Shown here in pieces: positions 43,509 to 54,620 of a stretch of DNA of 64,000 nt. Position numbers and translations under genes: made by a program. How positions within the stretch are numbered: the first letter of the stretch is position 1; every line of letters begins with the position of its first letter. Below the pieces are notes generated by a model, which was given only the letters and a program-made list of their open reading frames with translations, was not told the origin of the DNA and made no database searches. The stretch comes from Gnetum montanum (taxonomy: Eukaryota; Streptophyta; Gnetopsida; Gnetales; Gnetaceae): assembly GCA_015680685.1 (NCBI GenBank), contig MNCI01015841.1, positions 29,741 to 93,740 of the forward strand, read 5' to 3'.

Positions 43509-45250
43509 AAGCAAGACCTAGTGGATTGACTTCATTTGTAGATAGAGTAGGGTAAAGTGCTGCATTAGCATAACTAGTCTATAAATCCTCAATGAGCCAC
43601 TTATAAGATATAGTTAAAAATAATACGTTGATGAAGTAGTGAAGTCTCAAGTATGTACAAATTTAGAGATAATTCCAATAGATCTACTATATCAATAGGA
43701 CCTACAAGTGGTCAAGTATCCTTGCAGGTAAGAAAAGATGATGATTAGACACAATAGATTTTGGAAAACAATGTCCTTCCAAGTAGTACTATAAATAGGA
43801 GAAGGAGCCATAATGGTGGGAATGCAACATTTAGATGTAGCAGGAGCAACAAATATTATAATAGATCATATTAAAGAATTCTTCAATGTTCTCATTGTGC
43901 CACCATATGATATTACTAGAGCTAAAGATGTAGAAACTATAGCTAGAATATCAATGATTCTTGCAGAGCATGAAGATTTATTGGAAATATTGATGTAGAC
44001 ATGACAAGTTATGAAATTTTTTTTGATATCTCCAATAATATCATTATAGTCTAATCATATTTAATCTCAATAAAAGAAAAATTGGTCATGGTACAAACTC
44101 AAATGCAACACATAGAAAGTAAAGTGTAGAGGTTAATGAAGGAATTATCTACACTAAGAGCTAAAAGACAAGACTCTGCATGACACATTGTACCTAATTA
44201 GTTAGAAAAATTCAAAAATGAATAGACTAACCATCTAATGACTGAATACATACAAATGGAGATGGAGAAGGAAAAGGTCATATGCAATGCTTTTGTAGTA
44301 GATGCTAAGATATACACCCATTCCAAAGCTATAATTGTATTAGAAGAAGAGAATAAGAAGGTTGCTACTAAAAACATGAGGTTGATAGACATTGAGAAGT
44401 AGAAGAATGTGTTAGAAGAAAGGATTCATCAGCTAAGAGCATAATTCATGAGAGTCAGCCTTGACATAAGACAATTGACCTAATAAAATAGAACCTTATC
44501 AATGTAAGTTTGTGTTGTGTAACAAAAATCAATAATTGAAATTAGTGCATGGGAAAACAAGGCCAAGAAACATGAAAGGTTGAAGGAGCACTTCAAAGAT
44601 CAAGTGGTCATATACAAGAAAATCAATGAAAAGGAGATCTAGATGGCTAAAGCCAATATCAACTTCATTGCAACATAGACACTTGATTGGCAATCCATCT
44701 TGGACAACCTTGTCCACATTCATTAAGTCAAAGTAAATAAAAAATTCCTACATATTAAGGATTTGAAAAAATACATGGGATGAGCAAATCGCAGGTATGC
44801 TAACTTGGTTTTGTTAATAGTAGGTAGACCAAAAACAGAAGAAACAAGTGACTACTATGTATGAAAAGCAGTTTGTGAATAGGAAAGATGCATAAGAAAA
44901 GCTTCACATAGCAAACTTTGAACTCCAAGTAGTTAAGACCAACTACCAGAATAAAAAAGATATAGTAGTAAATTGAGCCAAAAGAATGATAGACTATCAA
45001 GAATTGAAGAAATTGGCTAGAGCTTTTAAAGAAGAAAGAATGAAGTTTATGACATAGTATGTCATGGCTAACAAAATATTTTCATAATTGCCATGCCCTT
45101 GGAAAGTGTCGACTCTAGCCAACATTGCTAAATTTGCATGGGTGGTACACAATCCTAGGTTAGAAGAAGAGAAATTTAGAGTGCTATTGAGAATATATCA
45201 ATTCCAAAAGCCTAATGACAAGGGGAAGAAACTAATGGAGAAGTCACTAT
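43509..45250 (+). pseudogene. Second part of the extra coiled-coil ORF relic of element 3
   Basis: After element 2 the plus strand returns to element 3. An open piece at 43813-43998 reads MVGMQHLDVAGATNIIIDHI and then ETIARISMILAEHEDLLEIL. Long stretches rich in Glu, Lys, Gln, Ile and Leu follow with few shifts but many stops. Examples are VMVQTQMQHIESKV and RLMKELSTLRAKRQDSA near 44090-44180, and IVLEEENKKVATKNMRLIDI near 44335-44395. They have the look of a coiled coil. I recognise no family, and no membrane or env-like features. Captured host sequence or a lineage-specific third ORF are both possible. Confidence 0.45.
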
Positions 45251-45500
45251 GTCTTGGAACATGAAGAAAACTACATCAAGATTGATTTTGTTTTTTTTTA
45301 TTATTATCATATGTGTCAATCATGCATGACATGATAACTTTATAATACCACTCAGACTACAATGGAACATTCATAGTAAAGTTAATCATGTACATATATG
45401 TCATGATATGAAAGTCTATAGAACCCCACAAGTTTGTAAGGAACTCTATCCTATTTTTTATTTGAAATCAAGGATGATTTTTCAGTTAGTCATAACAATA

Positions 45501-46324
45501 TAATAAAACAAATGATATCTTGGCTCTACATATATCGTTGCAAATACAATGTAGTGGGTCATGGTCATGGTTATAACTATCAACTTACCATCATATTGAA
45601 ATGACAAGTTTTTACCAACACTCAGTGAAATTTTTGCAGTATATTTTTGTAAACTTAGAGTTAGAGTGGATGCCCACAGTGTAGTGAATTATAGTTATAC
45701 AAAATCTTTATTTGAGTGGATTGTTTTTGAACATAATTCATGATCAACAGTAAAGATCGAGATTGTTCTTCATCATTGCATCATATCACTTAGCATAGAT
45801 TTAACTGTATATAATGTTTACTTTTATCCAATCATTTACATTTACTAAGTCATTTACTATTCTAATATCTATTAGTAAGGAAAAATAACTATGACTGGTT
45901 TCAAATGTAAAGTGTAATCTTTTGGTAATGCAGTAATGAATTTTCTTGATTGGCTTAGTAGTGAAGTTACTTGGTAATCCTAGTAATACTTCTATCAGCC
46001 TAGGACATGTACAGAAAACTAGGAATGGATGCTTATCATCATAGGATAGAATAGATTTACAATTCCATTATAATTATAATTAGAATTTATAATAGTTTTT
46101 ATCACATTTACATATAGTCTTATTAAGAGCTAGTTAACATTAGTTATCATATATCTCACTAAGAGTTAAATCATATGATTTGTACCTCACTAAGTTTAAG
46201 TGGGTATTAACTTAACCTCAACTAAATAGTATGCTTAGATTGTCCATCCATAGTTTATGATTTGGTTGCGCATGAACACTTGTGACTTATATGGTTAAGT
46301 GTTGGAATATCCAACCATTCATCA
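45501..46324 (+). repeat. 3' LTR of element 3
   Basis: This 824-bp LTR aligns with 29398-30258. It starts TAATAAAACAAATG (the terminal TG mutated to TA) and ends CATTCATCA. Its U3 is shorter than that of the 5' LTR by about one palindromic unit. TTTAG follows. Confidence 0.9.
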
Positions 46325-46329
46325 TTTAG
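46325..46329. repeat. Target-site duplication of element 3, right copy
   Basis: TTTAG equals 29393-29397. Confidence 0.88.
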
Positions 46330-47956
46330 TAAAAATAATATCACATAAACTCTGCATACTAATAAAGATACTACATTTGCATTATTGCCTTAGATTGCAT
46401 ACAATAATAAATAAATGAATTCTAATCTTTTGATAGATAACCAAATAAGATTTGAACAAGATTATAGAATAAATTTTGGTGCTCTTTGAGCATAATCTGT
46501 GACTATAATATTTTAACATTAATGAAAAATCATGCCTAATTAGCACAAAACACCGTAACCATAATCAGATTTTAGCTGAACTATTGCTAATAAAAGATAA
46601 TTGAGAAAAGAAAATAACAATAATAAAAATCTATCCAAGACTCTTTTGATACAATGCACAGGTATTAGTTTCTCTTTATTTATTTATTATATTTTGATTT
46701 TTATTAGATCATAATAACATGTCAAATGTTCATCAAATGACTCATCCAACCCAACAGTGAGTTATAAGAAATGTACAAATCAAGTATATCAAATCTATTC
46801 AATTGCATAAGAATACTATTTTATTTCCTTTTACCAACCCTTATAATAAACATAGTTTTAATTTAAATTTTTTAACTTGAAATAATATAATGCATACCAG
46901 TGTTATTTAATTAACTTTTTCGATTTACCAATAATAGAGAATAGAGAAATTATCTATATTTAACTGCCATGATTTAACATTACTATCTTTTAAAAACTAT
47001 AATTTAACATCCTAGATATCCCCCACTCCATTATACTCATAGAAAGATAACAAAATTAGAATTAAGAAGGTATACAAATAAGAATCAAAAGTCACATCCA
47101 AGAATTAAGTGTCCAAGAGGATCATCAAGTCAATTTTCTAGCCAAAAATCAAGAATTTAGAATTTATGTGAATTTTAGAAAGTCACAAAATAGACATGAG
47201 CCCAAAGATACTTTTACTTTCTATTGACAGTAGCAATTCTCATCATCAGTGATTCTTGATTCTTGTTGGAAAATCATTATGCCAAAATGCACCAAATCTT
47301 TATGGGTATTTCTAAATCGTTATAGAAATAACTCTTATCAAGGTTGTCTAGGCTTGAGAGCGCAGAGGATGGGTGGAGAGATCTAATAATAGAATTAAGG
47401 ATTTAACAATCCAAGATCTCAACAATAGATTTTTTCAAAGTTAATTCAAACATAAAAAGATATTCAAGCCAAAGAGAGTAGAAGAGCTGAGATATTGATA
47501 TAATTAGCTAATGCTATCCACCACACATAGCAAGAGAAAGATTAATCTTACTTTCTTACTCATATATCTTGTTGACTAAGAATACTTAATTATAATATAA
47601 AATTCCTTTTAATTTATTATCTTCTGTACTAGCTACAATCTTCCCTTCTTGCTATTCATTTTTTAGGTTTTAACCACAATCTTCAATTCTTATTTCTCAT
47701 TTACTATTTTAGATATAATCTTCTTTTTTTCTTATTTTTCATTTGTTGTTTTAGCAACAAACGTTTTCTTGTTGTTTATTTTTAGGCATCCTTTCTTTTT
47801 ATTGAGCTTTCCTTCCATTCTATATGTGCATACACTTTTTTAATTTTTTAATTTTTTATCTTTACCTCTTCCTACTCTACTTTCTTTAAATTGCTAGTGG
47901 AATTTAGGACATGATGAGTTCGTTCTTGTAATTGATTCTTTATTAAAAACTACTAT

Positions 47957-47974
47957 TCTTCTCTCTCTCTCTCT
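47957..47974. repeat. Short (CT)n microsatellite
   Basis: A pyrimidine run of TTCTCTCTCTCT type in AT-rich spacer. Confidence 0.8.
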
Positions 47975-48678
47975 TTTTAAGAAATAAAATCATTTTCACA
48001 CCACCTAATCATGAGTTCAGTTATTTCCATGATCACTCTTAAAAAGTAATAAAAATATATTCTAACAAATTACAGGTTCAATTTCTTGATTTGTAACTTT
48101 TAATATTTTAAAATTCTAATTTTTCCAAATCTCAAATTCAATTTCTCTTGATCTCACATAGTAGAAAATTAACAAGCATAAAATATTCAAATATGATATC
48201 CATCTCTATTTCTTCTTTCTTTAGCAACATGTCACTTCTAAATTCATCATCAATAAATATGTAGCTATGCTTCATTTCCAACAATATTTCTTCTTAGAAA
48301 CCAAGTCATAAGGTGCAATGAAAGAGATCTCAAAATGAAAATATGAAAGAATGCAAGTCCAAGACATAAAACTAAGGGAAACACCTTCTTTTTCAGGCCA
48401 TTAGCAATGTAAAAGTCTTCATTTTATGTTCATAACTTATTATTCCATTATCTTATAATGCCTTGAAAAGTCATAACTTGACCTTTATATAGCCACGAAA
48501 GGGGTACTTATATTTTATTAATTAATGAAAATCTAAAGAACAATGCATCAAAAAAATACACAAAATTCTATATGTTCATTATTAAAAATAATACAACTAT
48601 GATATGCATAATATTCATGATTCATAGGTAAGGTTCATTGCACTTGATTCATCAGTCAAGTTCCTTAGCAACATATGC

Positions 48679-48709
<31 letters not shown>
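48679..48709. repeat. Compound microsatellite (AT)n(AC)n
   Basis: Eight AT units are followed by about seven AC units, preceded by TATGCAT. Confidence 0.9.
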
Positions 48710-50085
48710 TTTAAAAAAATCATTTATACTAATAAAAACCATTAAGACATAACATAAAGCATTTTTATTTCTTCTTTTCTTTCCAAATTTGATTTCTTAA
48801 TAATTAGAATTTGTAGAGTAGCTCTTAGAAATTAGATACCTAAAACTTATATGAACACACACCAAAGAAAGTACATGAGATATCCACACTGATATCTATA
48901 GTCCACACACAAATATTATAATTAGTTTAAGAAATCATTTCAATGCATATAGGTTTTGAAACACATAAATAATTAAAGCAGAGTAACAAACTTATAAATA
49001 ATAAAAAAACTTCAGCTTTCATTGTAATCAACATTTTTTTTCATTCCATTAATATATGTTAAATCAATGGATAGTACATACTTAGTACTTTGCATCTAGT
49101 AATACACACAACACACATTAGCATACCATTGATGAATTACAAAAAATAATAGTTAGTCATTTAGCTAATCATCAATGCAGATGCATTAGCAACACTCTAA
49201 ATCTATGTTAGGCATAAAATTATAGACATTTCTACAAAGCAATACCATTCACACACATCATCATTAGAAAGAACACATAAATATTCTCACAAGCATCAAG
49301 ATGAAAACCCAAGAAAGATGTGGTGTACTTATACAAATGTTTTACTATGATAGTTCAAAGAAAATCTCAATTAATAACCAGGTTTTGTGTCTCAAAAATT
49401 TTGATTTTATTGTAACATGTATAACATTTATTTTTACTACTATGTTGGTCTTGTAGTTTGAACTTGGCTTAGTAGATGGGCTTACATCTTTGATTATCTA
49501 TATAATTTTATTATTTTTTATTATTTTGAGAAGAGACTTAATAATTGATGTAACTAACATGTTACTTTGATAATTTACTTTGTATAAATCTTAATCCTTT
49601 ATAATGATATTTCAAATGAGATTTTGCATTTTAACTTTTGTAATTTTTACAATTTAATGGTATTTCACATTTGGCTTGAGATTTTGTAAATGGTTTGGTG
49701 TAGTATGGGACTTTATAAATGCATTTCATTTAATTTGTTGCATCCCCTTTGCATTGTGAATTGACATGTGATTTAACATTTATCTTATTTTCTTAAAATA
49801 ATGTATTTTGTGATTATCTACTAACGTTGTTATCTTTAATAAGTATAGAATGACCAGACATGAGTCTTGTAGATGTTGATGTTATTTTTATCTCATCTAA
49901 CATGTAAGGTAGGTTAAGTAATGAGTCTTGAGTGGGGACCTTTTAGAACCCTTGTACAGAGAGACGTGACTTAGTATATATAAACTAGTGTTATGGTAAT
50001 TCTCTCACACATCATTTTTCATTCATGTTTTCTCTATTTTGTTCTTACTAGTATGTTTTTCTTGGAATCTTGGGAGGCTTTGTTT

Positions 50086-50410
50086 NNNNNNNNNNNNNNN
50101 NNNNNNNNNNNNNNNNNNNNNNNNNNNNNNNNNNNNNNNNNNNNNNNNNNNNNNNNNNNNNNNNNNNNNNNNNNNNNNNNNNNNNNNNNNNNNNNNNNNN
50201 NNNNNNNNNNNNNNNNNNNNNNNNNNNNNNNNNNNNNNNNNNNNNNNNNNNNNNNNNNNNNNNNNNNNNNNNNNNNNNNNNNNNNNNNNNNNNNNNNNNN
50301 NNNNNNNNNNNNNNNNNNNNNNNNNNNNNNNNNNNNNNNNNNNNNNNNNNNNNNNNNNNNNNNNNNNNNNNNNNNNNNNNNNNNNNNNNNNNNNNNNNNN
50401 NNNNNNNNNN
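50086..50410. other. Assembly gap of 325 N
   Basis: A run of Ns. Frames spanning it are meaningless. Confidence 0.95.
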
Positions 50411-50529
50411 ACCTTTACTTAATGTTGGCTAGTAGATATTTTTGACATTTATGAGTGCATTTGACTTGAAAGATAGGGACATAATGTTTAGGCTACTAAT
50501 ATTAGTTGGTTGGTCTAAATTGAATTCAG

Positions 50530-50870
50530 ATTTAGACCATCAATCTAGGTGCATTACAAATAATATTGGTAGTGTTCATTGATGAGAAATATGATATTGA
50601 TATTAATTAGTTGGTTATTAGGTTGAGTTGGCATTCAATCTAGCGGCATTGCAGATAGTATCAATAGGGTTCATCTATGAGAAAGAGGCTATTGATATTG
50701 AATAGTGGTTCATTAGGTTGAGTTGGCCTTCAACCTAGGGCATTGCAGTCCATATCAGTAGGGCTTATTAACAACATGATTTGGAATAAGAAAATTAGTA
50801 CATAAATGATTGGTCAGTCATTTTGATTGACATCAAAGTTAATCCATCAATCTAATGATATTATTGTTAG
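50530..50870. repeat. Degenerate tandem repeat, unit about 95-100 bp, three to four copies
   Basis: Successive units share CATTCAATCTAG-GGCATTGCA, ATA-TATCAATAGGGTTCAT, a purine-rich middle, and TTGATATTGA..GGTTGAG. The first starts at about 50530, the second at about 50629, the third at about 50722 and a partial fourth at about 50830. No coding meaning was seen. Confidence 0.75.
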
Positions 50871-51687
50871 CAACAAATCTTATCTAGGGTGATAGTAAGG
50901 AACTAGAACCTAGAATAACTATAGCATTGATGTTAGTCATAACATAATCCAATATTTGGTCTAGAAATGCATGAGGATTATACCCAATAGTTGTTCTTGT
51001 TTTACATGAGGGTTTGTCTAAATAGCTGAGGTATTATACCAAATAGTTCTTGATGACCAGTAAAGTTAGTATCAGGCTTATAGTTATTCCAAATGTGTGA
51101 TACTAGAAACCTTACAAGAATATAATGGGAACCTAGGGACAAATCATGGATTAATGATAGAAATTAACATTAACATTAATCAAAATGTTTATGGTATTAA
51201 TTAATGTATTATGTTAATTGGTGATTCTTGTTGGATATAATTGTATATTTTACAATGTGGGCTTTACCTTCCAACTTGTTCTAGGTGGTACCAAGGTGAT
51301 TTCCTTTACTCTAAAGGTATTCTAACCCTTCCATGTGTTTCATGTAGATCTTAGTTATGAGGCACGGATGAAGTTTCTTGTTGATATTGTTAATGCTAGA
51401 TTGTAGTGCACTATGAGAGCATTGGTGATTAAGAATGCTTTGCAAACAAATGATTCAAACATTATTGTATTGTTGTACCATGTTATGAATTTATAAATGG
51501 CTCATGTAGTTATCTTATATATCTCTTATAACTTGTATCTCAAGGATTTCTGCTTATGTTATTAGCATACCAATATCTAGATCTTGGTAAGTGGTTTATT
51601 CTTTATGGATTGTTTAAGTGTAAATATTGCTTGTTAAGTTTCATACTTGATGGTTTAAGATTATCCAATGATTTAATTTTAAATTGT
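50871..51687. other. Spacer with no recognisable gene
   Basis: AT-rich sequence between the tandem repeat and element 4. No frame with known motifs. Confidence 0.5.
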
Positions 51688-51692
51688 AAATT
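51688..51692. repeat. Target-site duplication of element 4, left copy
   Basis: AAATT precedes the LTR and recurs at 58546-58550. Confidence 0.85.
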
Positions 51693-52731
51693 TGGTGCAG
51701 AAACTTCTCTTATGATTCCTTTTTTCTTGTCCTACAAGTTGTTTTTACAAGTTTTACACTTGGAGAAGACCAAGACAAGTGTCTTCTTGTGTCAATTTTT
51801 GATGAGGATGATTCTTGGATGTTTTGACATGTTTGGAGGTGTTTTTGGCTCTTTTTGATAAGTTTAGGAGGTTCCAAAATCTATGGAGACTTGTTGGGAG
51901 GCATCCAAAGGCTCCAAGCATTAAAATAAGCATTTTTATTTTTGGCATCTATAGGATAGATGTCTACCTAGAAATATAAATGTCTCATATGGGACATCTT
52001 AGTTGATGTGTAGACATTCCAAGACTAGAGTAGACATCAACAAAAAATAGTAGATGTCTCTCTTGAAAGAAGGGTTTTTACAAAAGATGTCTACATGAAA
52101 TTAAAGACATCTATGTCAATGAGGGAAAAAACCTTCAATGTGGTGTTTCAATTGGGAAACATCTGAAAGACTTCAAATCCTTGTGGAAAACATCTAGAAA
52201 GGTAAATAGGAATCTTCCTAGGGTTTGGAATCTCTATAATTATGTATGTATTCATCCATGACAAAAGAGAAGAGATGGTATGCAAGGAGAGAGCTTGTAT
52301 GCAACAAGAGAGAGAAAACACTCTTAAGAGTGGATATCTAGGTAAGAGAGAGTAGGGTAGGACATTGGGTGAGTGCAATTGGTGATTGCAACTTCAAGAT
52401 CAGCTTATTATGTATTGATCTATGTGTTATATTCTCTTGTATCTCACATGTGAGTTAAGATCTTGATTTTGGGTTGTGGGAGAGATTTCTATTGGTTGTG
52501 TATTACATTGAGAACAACCATTGTGTGGTTGTAGAGACTCATGCTCTGCAATATTGTTTGAGTGTAATAGGTTTTTAAATGCTTTTGGGTTATGTCAATG
52601 TTGTTGTAATCTTCTAATCATTTAATTGAAGATAGCTAGTTTTCTTTTTTTCTAGCAAATAAATTTATCATTGCATAATATCTAGATTTAGTGCATTGAA
52701 GGTGATCTATTTGTGGAGTGAACCTACTCCA
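51693..52731 (+). repeat. 5' LTR of element 4
   Basis: It begins TGGTGCAGAAAC and ends GTGAACCTACTCCA. It aligns with the 3' LTR along its length. Shared landmarks include GATGATTCTTGGATGTTTTG, GGTGTTTTTGG, and GAGAGATGGTATGCAAGGAG. The long frames inside it are not genes. Confidence 0.9.
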
Positions 52732-52738
52732 GGGTTAT

Positions 52739-52754
52739 TGGTATTGAAGCCCAG
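52739..52754 (+). promoter_or_regulatory. Primer binding site of element 4 (initiator-Met type)
   Basis: TGGTATTGAAGCCCAG, seven bases after the LTR, resembles TGGTATCAGAGCC, the site complementary to initiator tRNA-Met. Confidence 0.65.
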
Positions 52755-53059
52755 TTTTATTATTTCCTGGATATTGGCTAAGGATTTTGTCAATTTTAGA
52801 TAGCATATAAGAAGAAATAGGTGAAAGATCTAGATCATGCAATGGAGAGCATGAAGTGTTTTAGATAATGGTTGCATGATTGGATGAAATCAACATAAAG
52901 GTGGATAGACAAGTTGGTCGTAGCCATATCCAGATAGGTGAAGGTGAAGAGAATGTACATTTAGATGAAGAAGTATCATAGCTAGGTGGAGATGGAGTAG
53001 ATGAAGAGGAAGGTCAATCCAACTATGGGAGTATAGGAACCCATTAGGCAATTATTCCA

Positions 53060-54190
53060 ATGGAAGCGAATCCTATTCCTCAAATAGGAACTCTAAAGGC
53101 TTTAACAACATTCAATACTTCAAGCAAGGTTGACAATGAATATGAAGTAAGGCTTGTGAGAGTGTTTAGAAATGATTCAAGACTTTCAAACATAGAGTTG
53201 AAGACTTTTAATGGTGTAAATGGCACCAATGCTTTTGCAAGTTGGCTAAAGGTGCTTGAGAAGCATTTTTAGTTGGAAGAGATACCAAATAACTTGAGGG
53301 TACCTATTGCTAAATCCAGGTTAAAAGGTATGGCTTCTAATTAGTGGGAAAAGGAGTCCTAGGGTTATGAAAGAAGAAACAATCAATCTATTAGAGATTG
53401 GAATCTGATGAAGTACATGTGGAAAATAAAATTTGACTAGTCTCATCAGAGACAAGAAACCATTATGAAGTTGGAATTCCTAAGGCAAGGTGACAAGGAT
53501 TTCAAAGAATTTTACATTGATTTTTATGATCTATTTCATCAAGCTAAGGTAAACTGGGAGGAGTATGAGCAAGATTCAATCCTTTTAGGAGGTCTCAAAA
53601 TGACGTATTAGCAAGAGTTTTCCTTTTATAAGCCACAAACCCTTGATGAGGCTTATGATTTGACACTCAAGGCTAAGAAGAAATTAGGTGGATTTAGAAA
53701 CAATAGTAAACAAACTTTTGGGGGGAAATCAAACCCTAGATGTATTTTCTATGTATTTTTAGAATTATCTTAATATAACGAATATTTTCTTCATTTTATT
53801 GTGTTATTCTTATTTTCTAAGCTAGACTTGCTTAGAAGTTGTGGATTGGATCCTAGTGGGTTCTATCAGGGTGAAACTTCTAGGGGATCCAGATCTGAGA
53901 AGGGATCTAAGTTTAAATCTAAAGATAAGAAGGACAACCAAGATAAGAAGACTAAAAGAGTTGATGAGAAGGGTAAATCTAAGAAGGATCAAGGCAAGGG
54001 AGGCAAGGGTCAAGGTAGTAGCTCATCCAAACTACAGTGCTTCAAATGGAGAATGGAAACATAAGCAATAGGAATGTTCACTTCACAAGGCAGCTAAGGA
54101 CAAAGATGTGCAAGCCATCAAGGTGGAGGAGACATCAAGCCAAGCTCCTTAGATAGGTAATCCGAATGCTCCAAAGATTGAGCATGTTTT
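53060..54190 (+). pseudogene. gag of element 4, broken, knuckle shifted by a 5-bp deletion
   Basis: A start at 53060 (MEANPIPQIGTLKALTTFNT) opens 70 codons. After TAG at 53270-53272 the same frame continues through a gag domain with RVPIAKSRLKGMASN, TAG, WEKES, TAG, GYERRNN. It goes on to METIMKLEFLRQGDKDF-like residues and FYIDFYDLFHQAKVNWEEYE. TAG codons at 53342, 53360 and 53609 sit at probable Gln positions. A Lys/Asp-rich basic stretch (53880-54000) precedes the nucleic-acid-binding Cys knuckle. There the sequence lacks five bases relative to the antisense copy at 59985-60130, destroying the second Cys and shifting the frame. Confidence 0.82.
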
Positions 54191-54254
54191 TTAATTAAAT
54201 TATTATGCATTCATGGGGAATGTCAATAGAGGAGATCATCATAATAAAAAATTA

Positions 54255-54620
54255 TTATTTCAAATTGGGGATAGTTATTTTCTTAGTGGGGAATGAATTC
54301 ATATTTTGATTGATGGGGGAGCCTAAGAAAATGTTATTTCTTATAGAAAAGTTGCTATATTGGGTTTGGTAACTAATCCTTATCCAAGGTAATATAAGGT
54401 GCATTAGTTGTCTAAAGATTATTCCCAAGAGGTGAGGGAATAATATACTTTAAAATTTAAAATTAAATGTTTTCATGATGTTGTAAGGTGTGATGTGATT
54501 CCAATATATTGCGCTAATGTAATTCTTGGTAGACCTTGGTATTTTGATAATGGTGCTCAGTTTGATAAAGAAAGAAATGTGTGGAGTGTTGTTAGACTTG
54601 ATGAAATCCATGATTTGATT
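54255..54620 (+). pseudogene. Aspartic protease of element 4
   Basis: The frame gives IHILIDGGA, TAG, ENVISYRKVAILGL at about 54300-54370. The active-site Asp-Gly-Gly-Ala corresponds to the D-S/G-G of retropepsins. It then gives CDVIPIYCANVILGRPWYFD at about 54490-54550, the second conserved block (ILGRPW). Stops break it at three or more sites. It would cleave Gag-Pol. Confidence 0.8.

Larger units (their letters stand above)
29398..46324 (+). mobile_element. Athila-like gag-pro element without pol (element 3), split by element 2
   Basis: LTRs at 29398-30258 and 45501-46324 share sequence throughout and are flanked by a perfect TTTAG duplication. Inside are a primer site, gag, an N gap, protease, and a long 3' region. 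That region contains the conserved block and an extra coiled-coil ORF relic. Element 2 (36762-43508) is nested in that relic. No RT, RNase H or integrase motif was found between the protease and the 3' LTR. The 400-N gap lies within gag-pro and cannot by itself hide pol. Without element 2 the element would be about 10.2 kb. Confidence 0.9.
46330..50085. other. AT-rich spacer, no recognisable gene
   Basis: Very AT-rich sequence with long T- and A-runs. No frame above background and no known element was recognised. Simple repeats are present: (CT)n at 47957-47974 and (AT)n(AC)n at 48679-48709. Confidence 0.5.

Noticed and set aside
44198-45000. Minus-strand ORFs in the element 3 relic
   Set aside because: They are antisense to a more ordered plus-strand charged frame and show only Phe/Leu/Ser-rich translation, the complement of Lys/Glu codons.
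48679-48709. AT/AC run as a possible regulatory Z-DNA element
   Set aside because: It is an ordinary compound microsatellite in AT-rich spacer, with no gene nearby.
49993-50445. Three ORFs across 50086-50410
   Set aside because: They are made of unknown bases in an assembly gap.
51556-52378. ORFs inside and just before the 5' LTR of element 4
   Set aside because: They lie in LTR sequence and are not conserved as frames in the 3' LTR.
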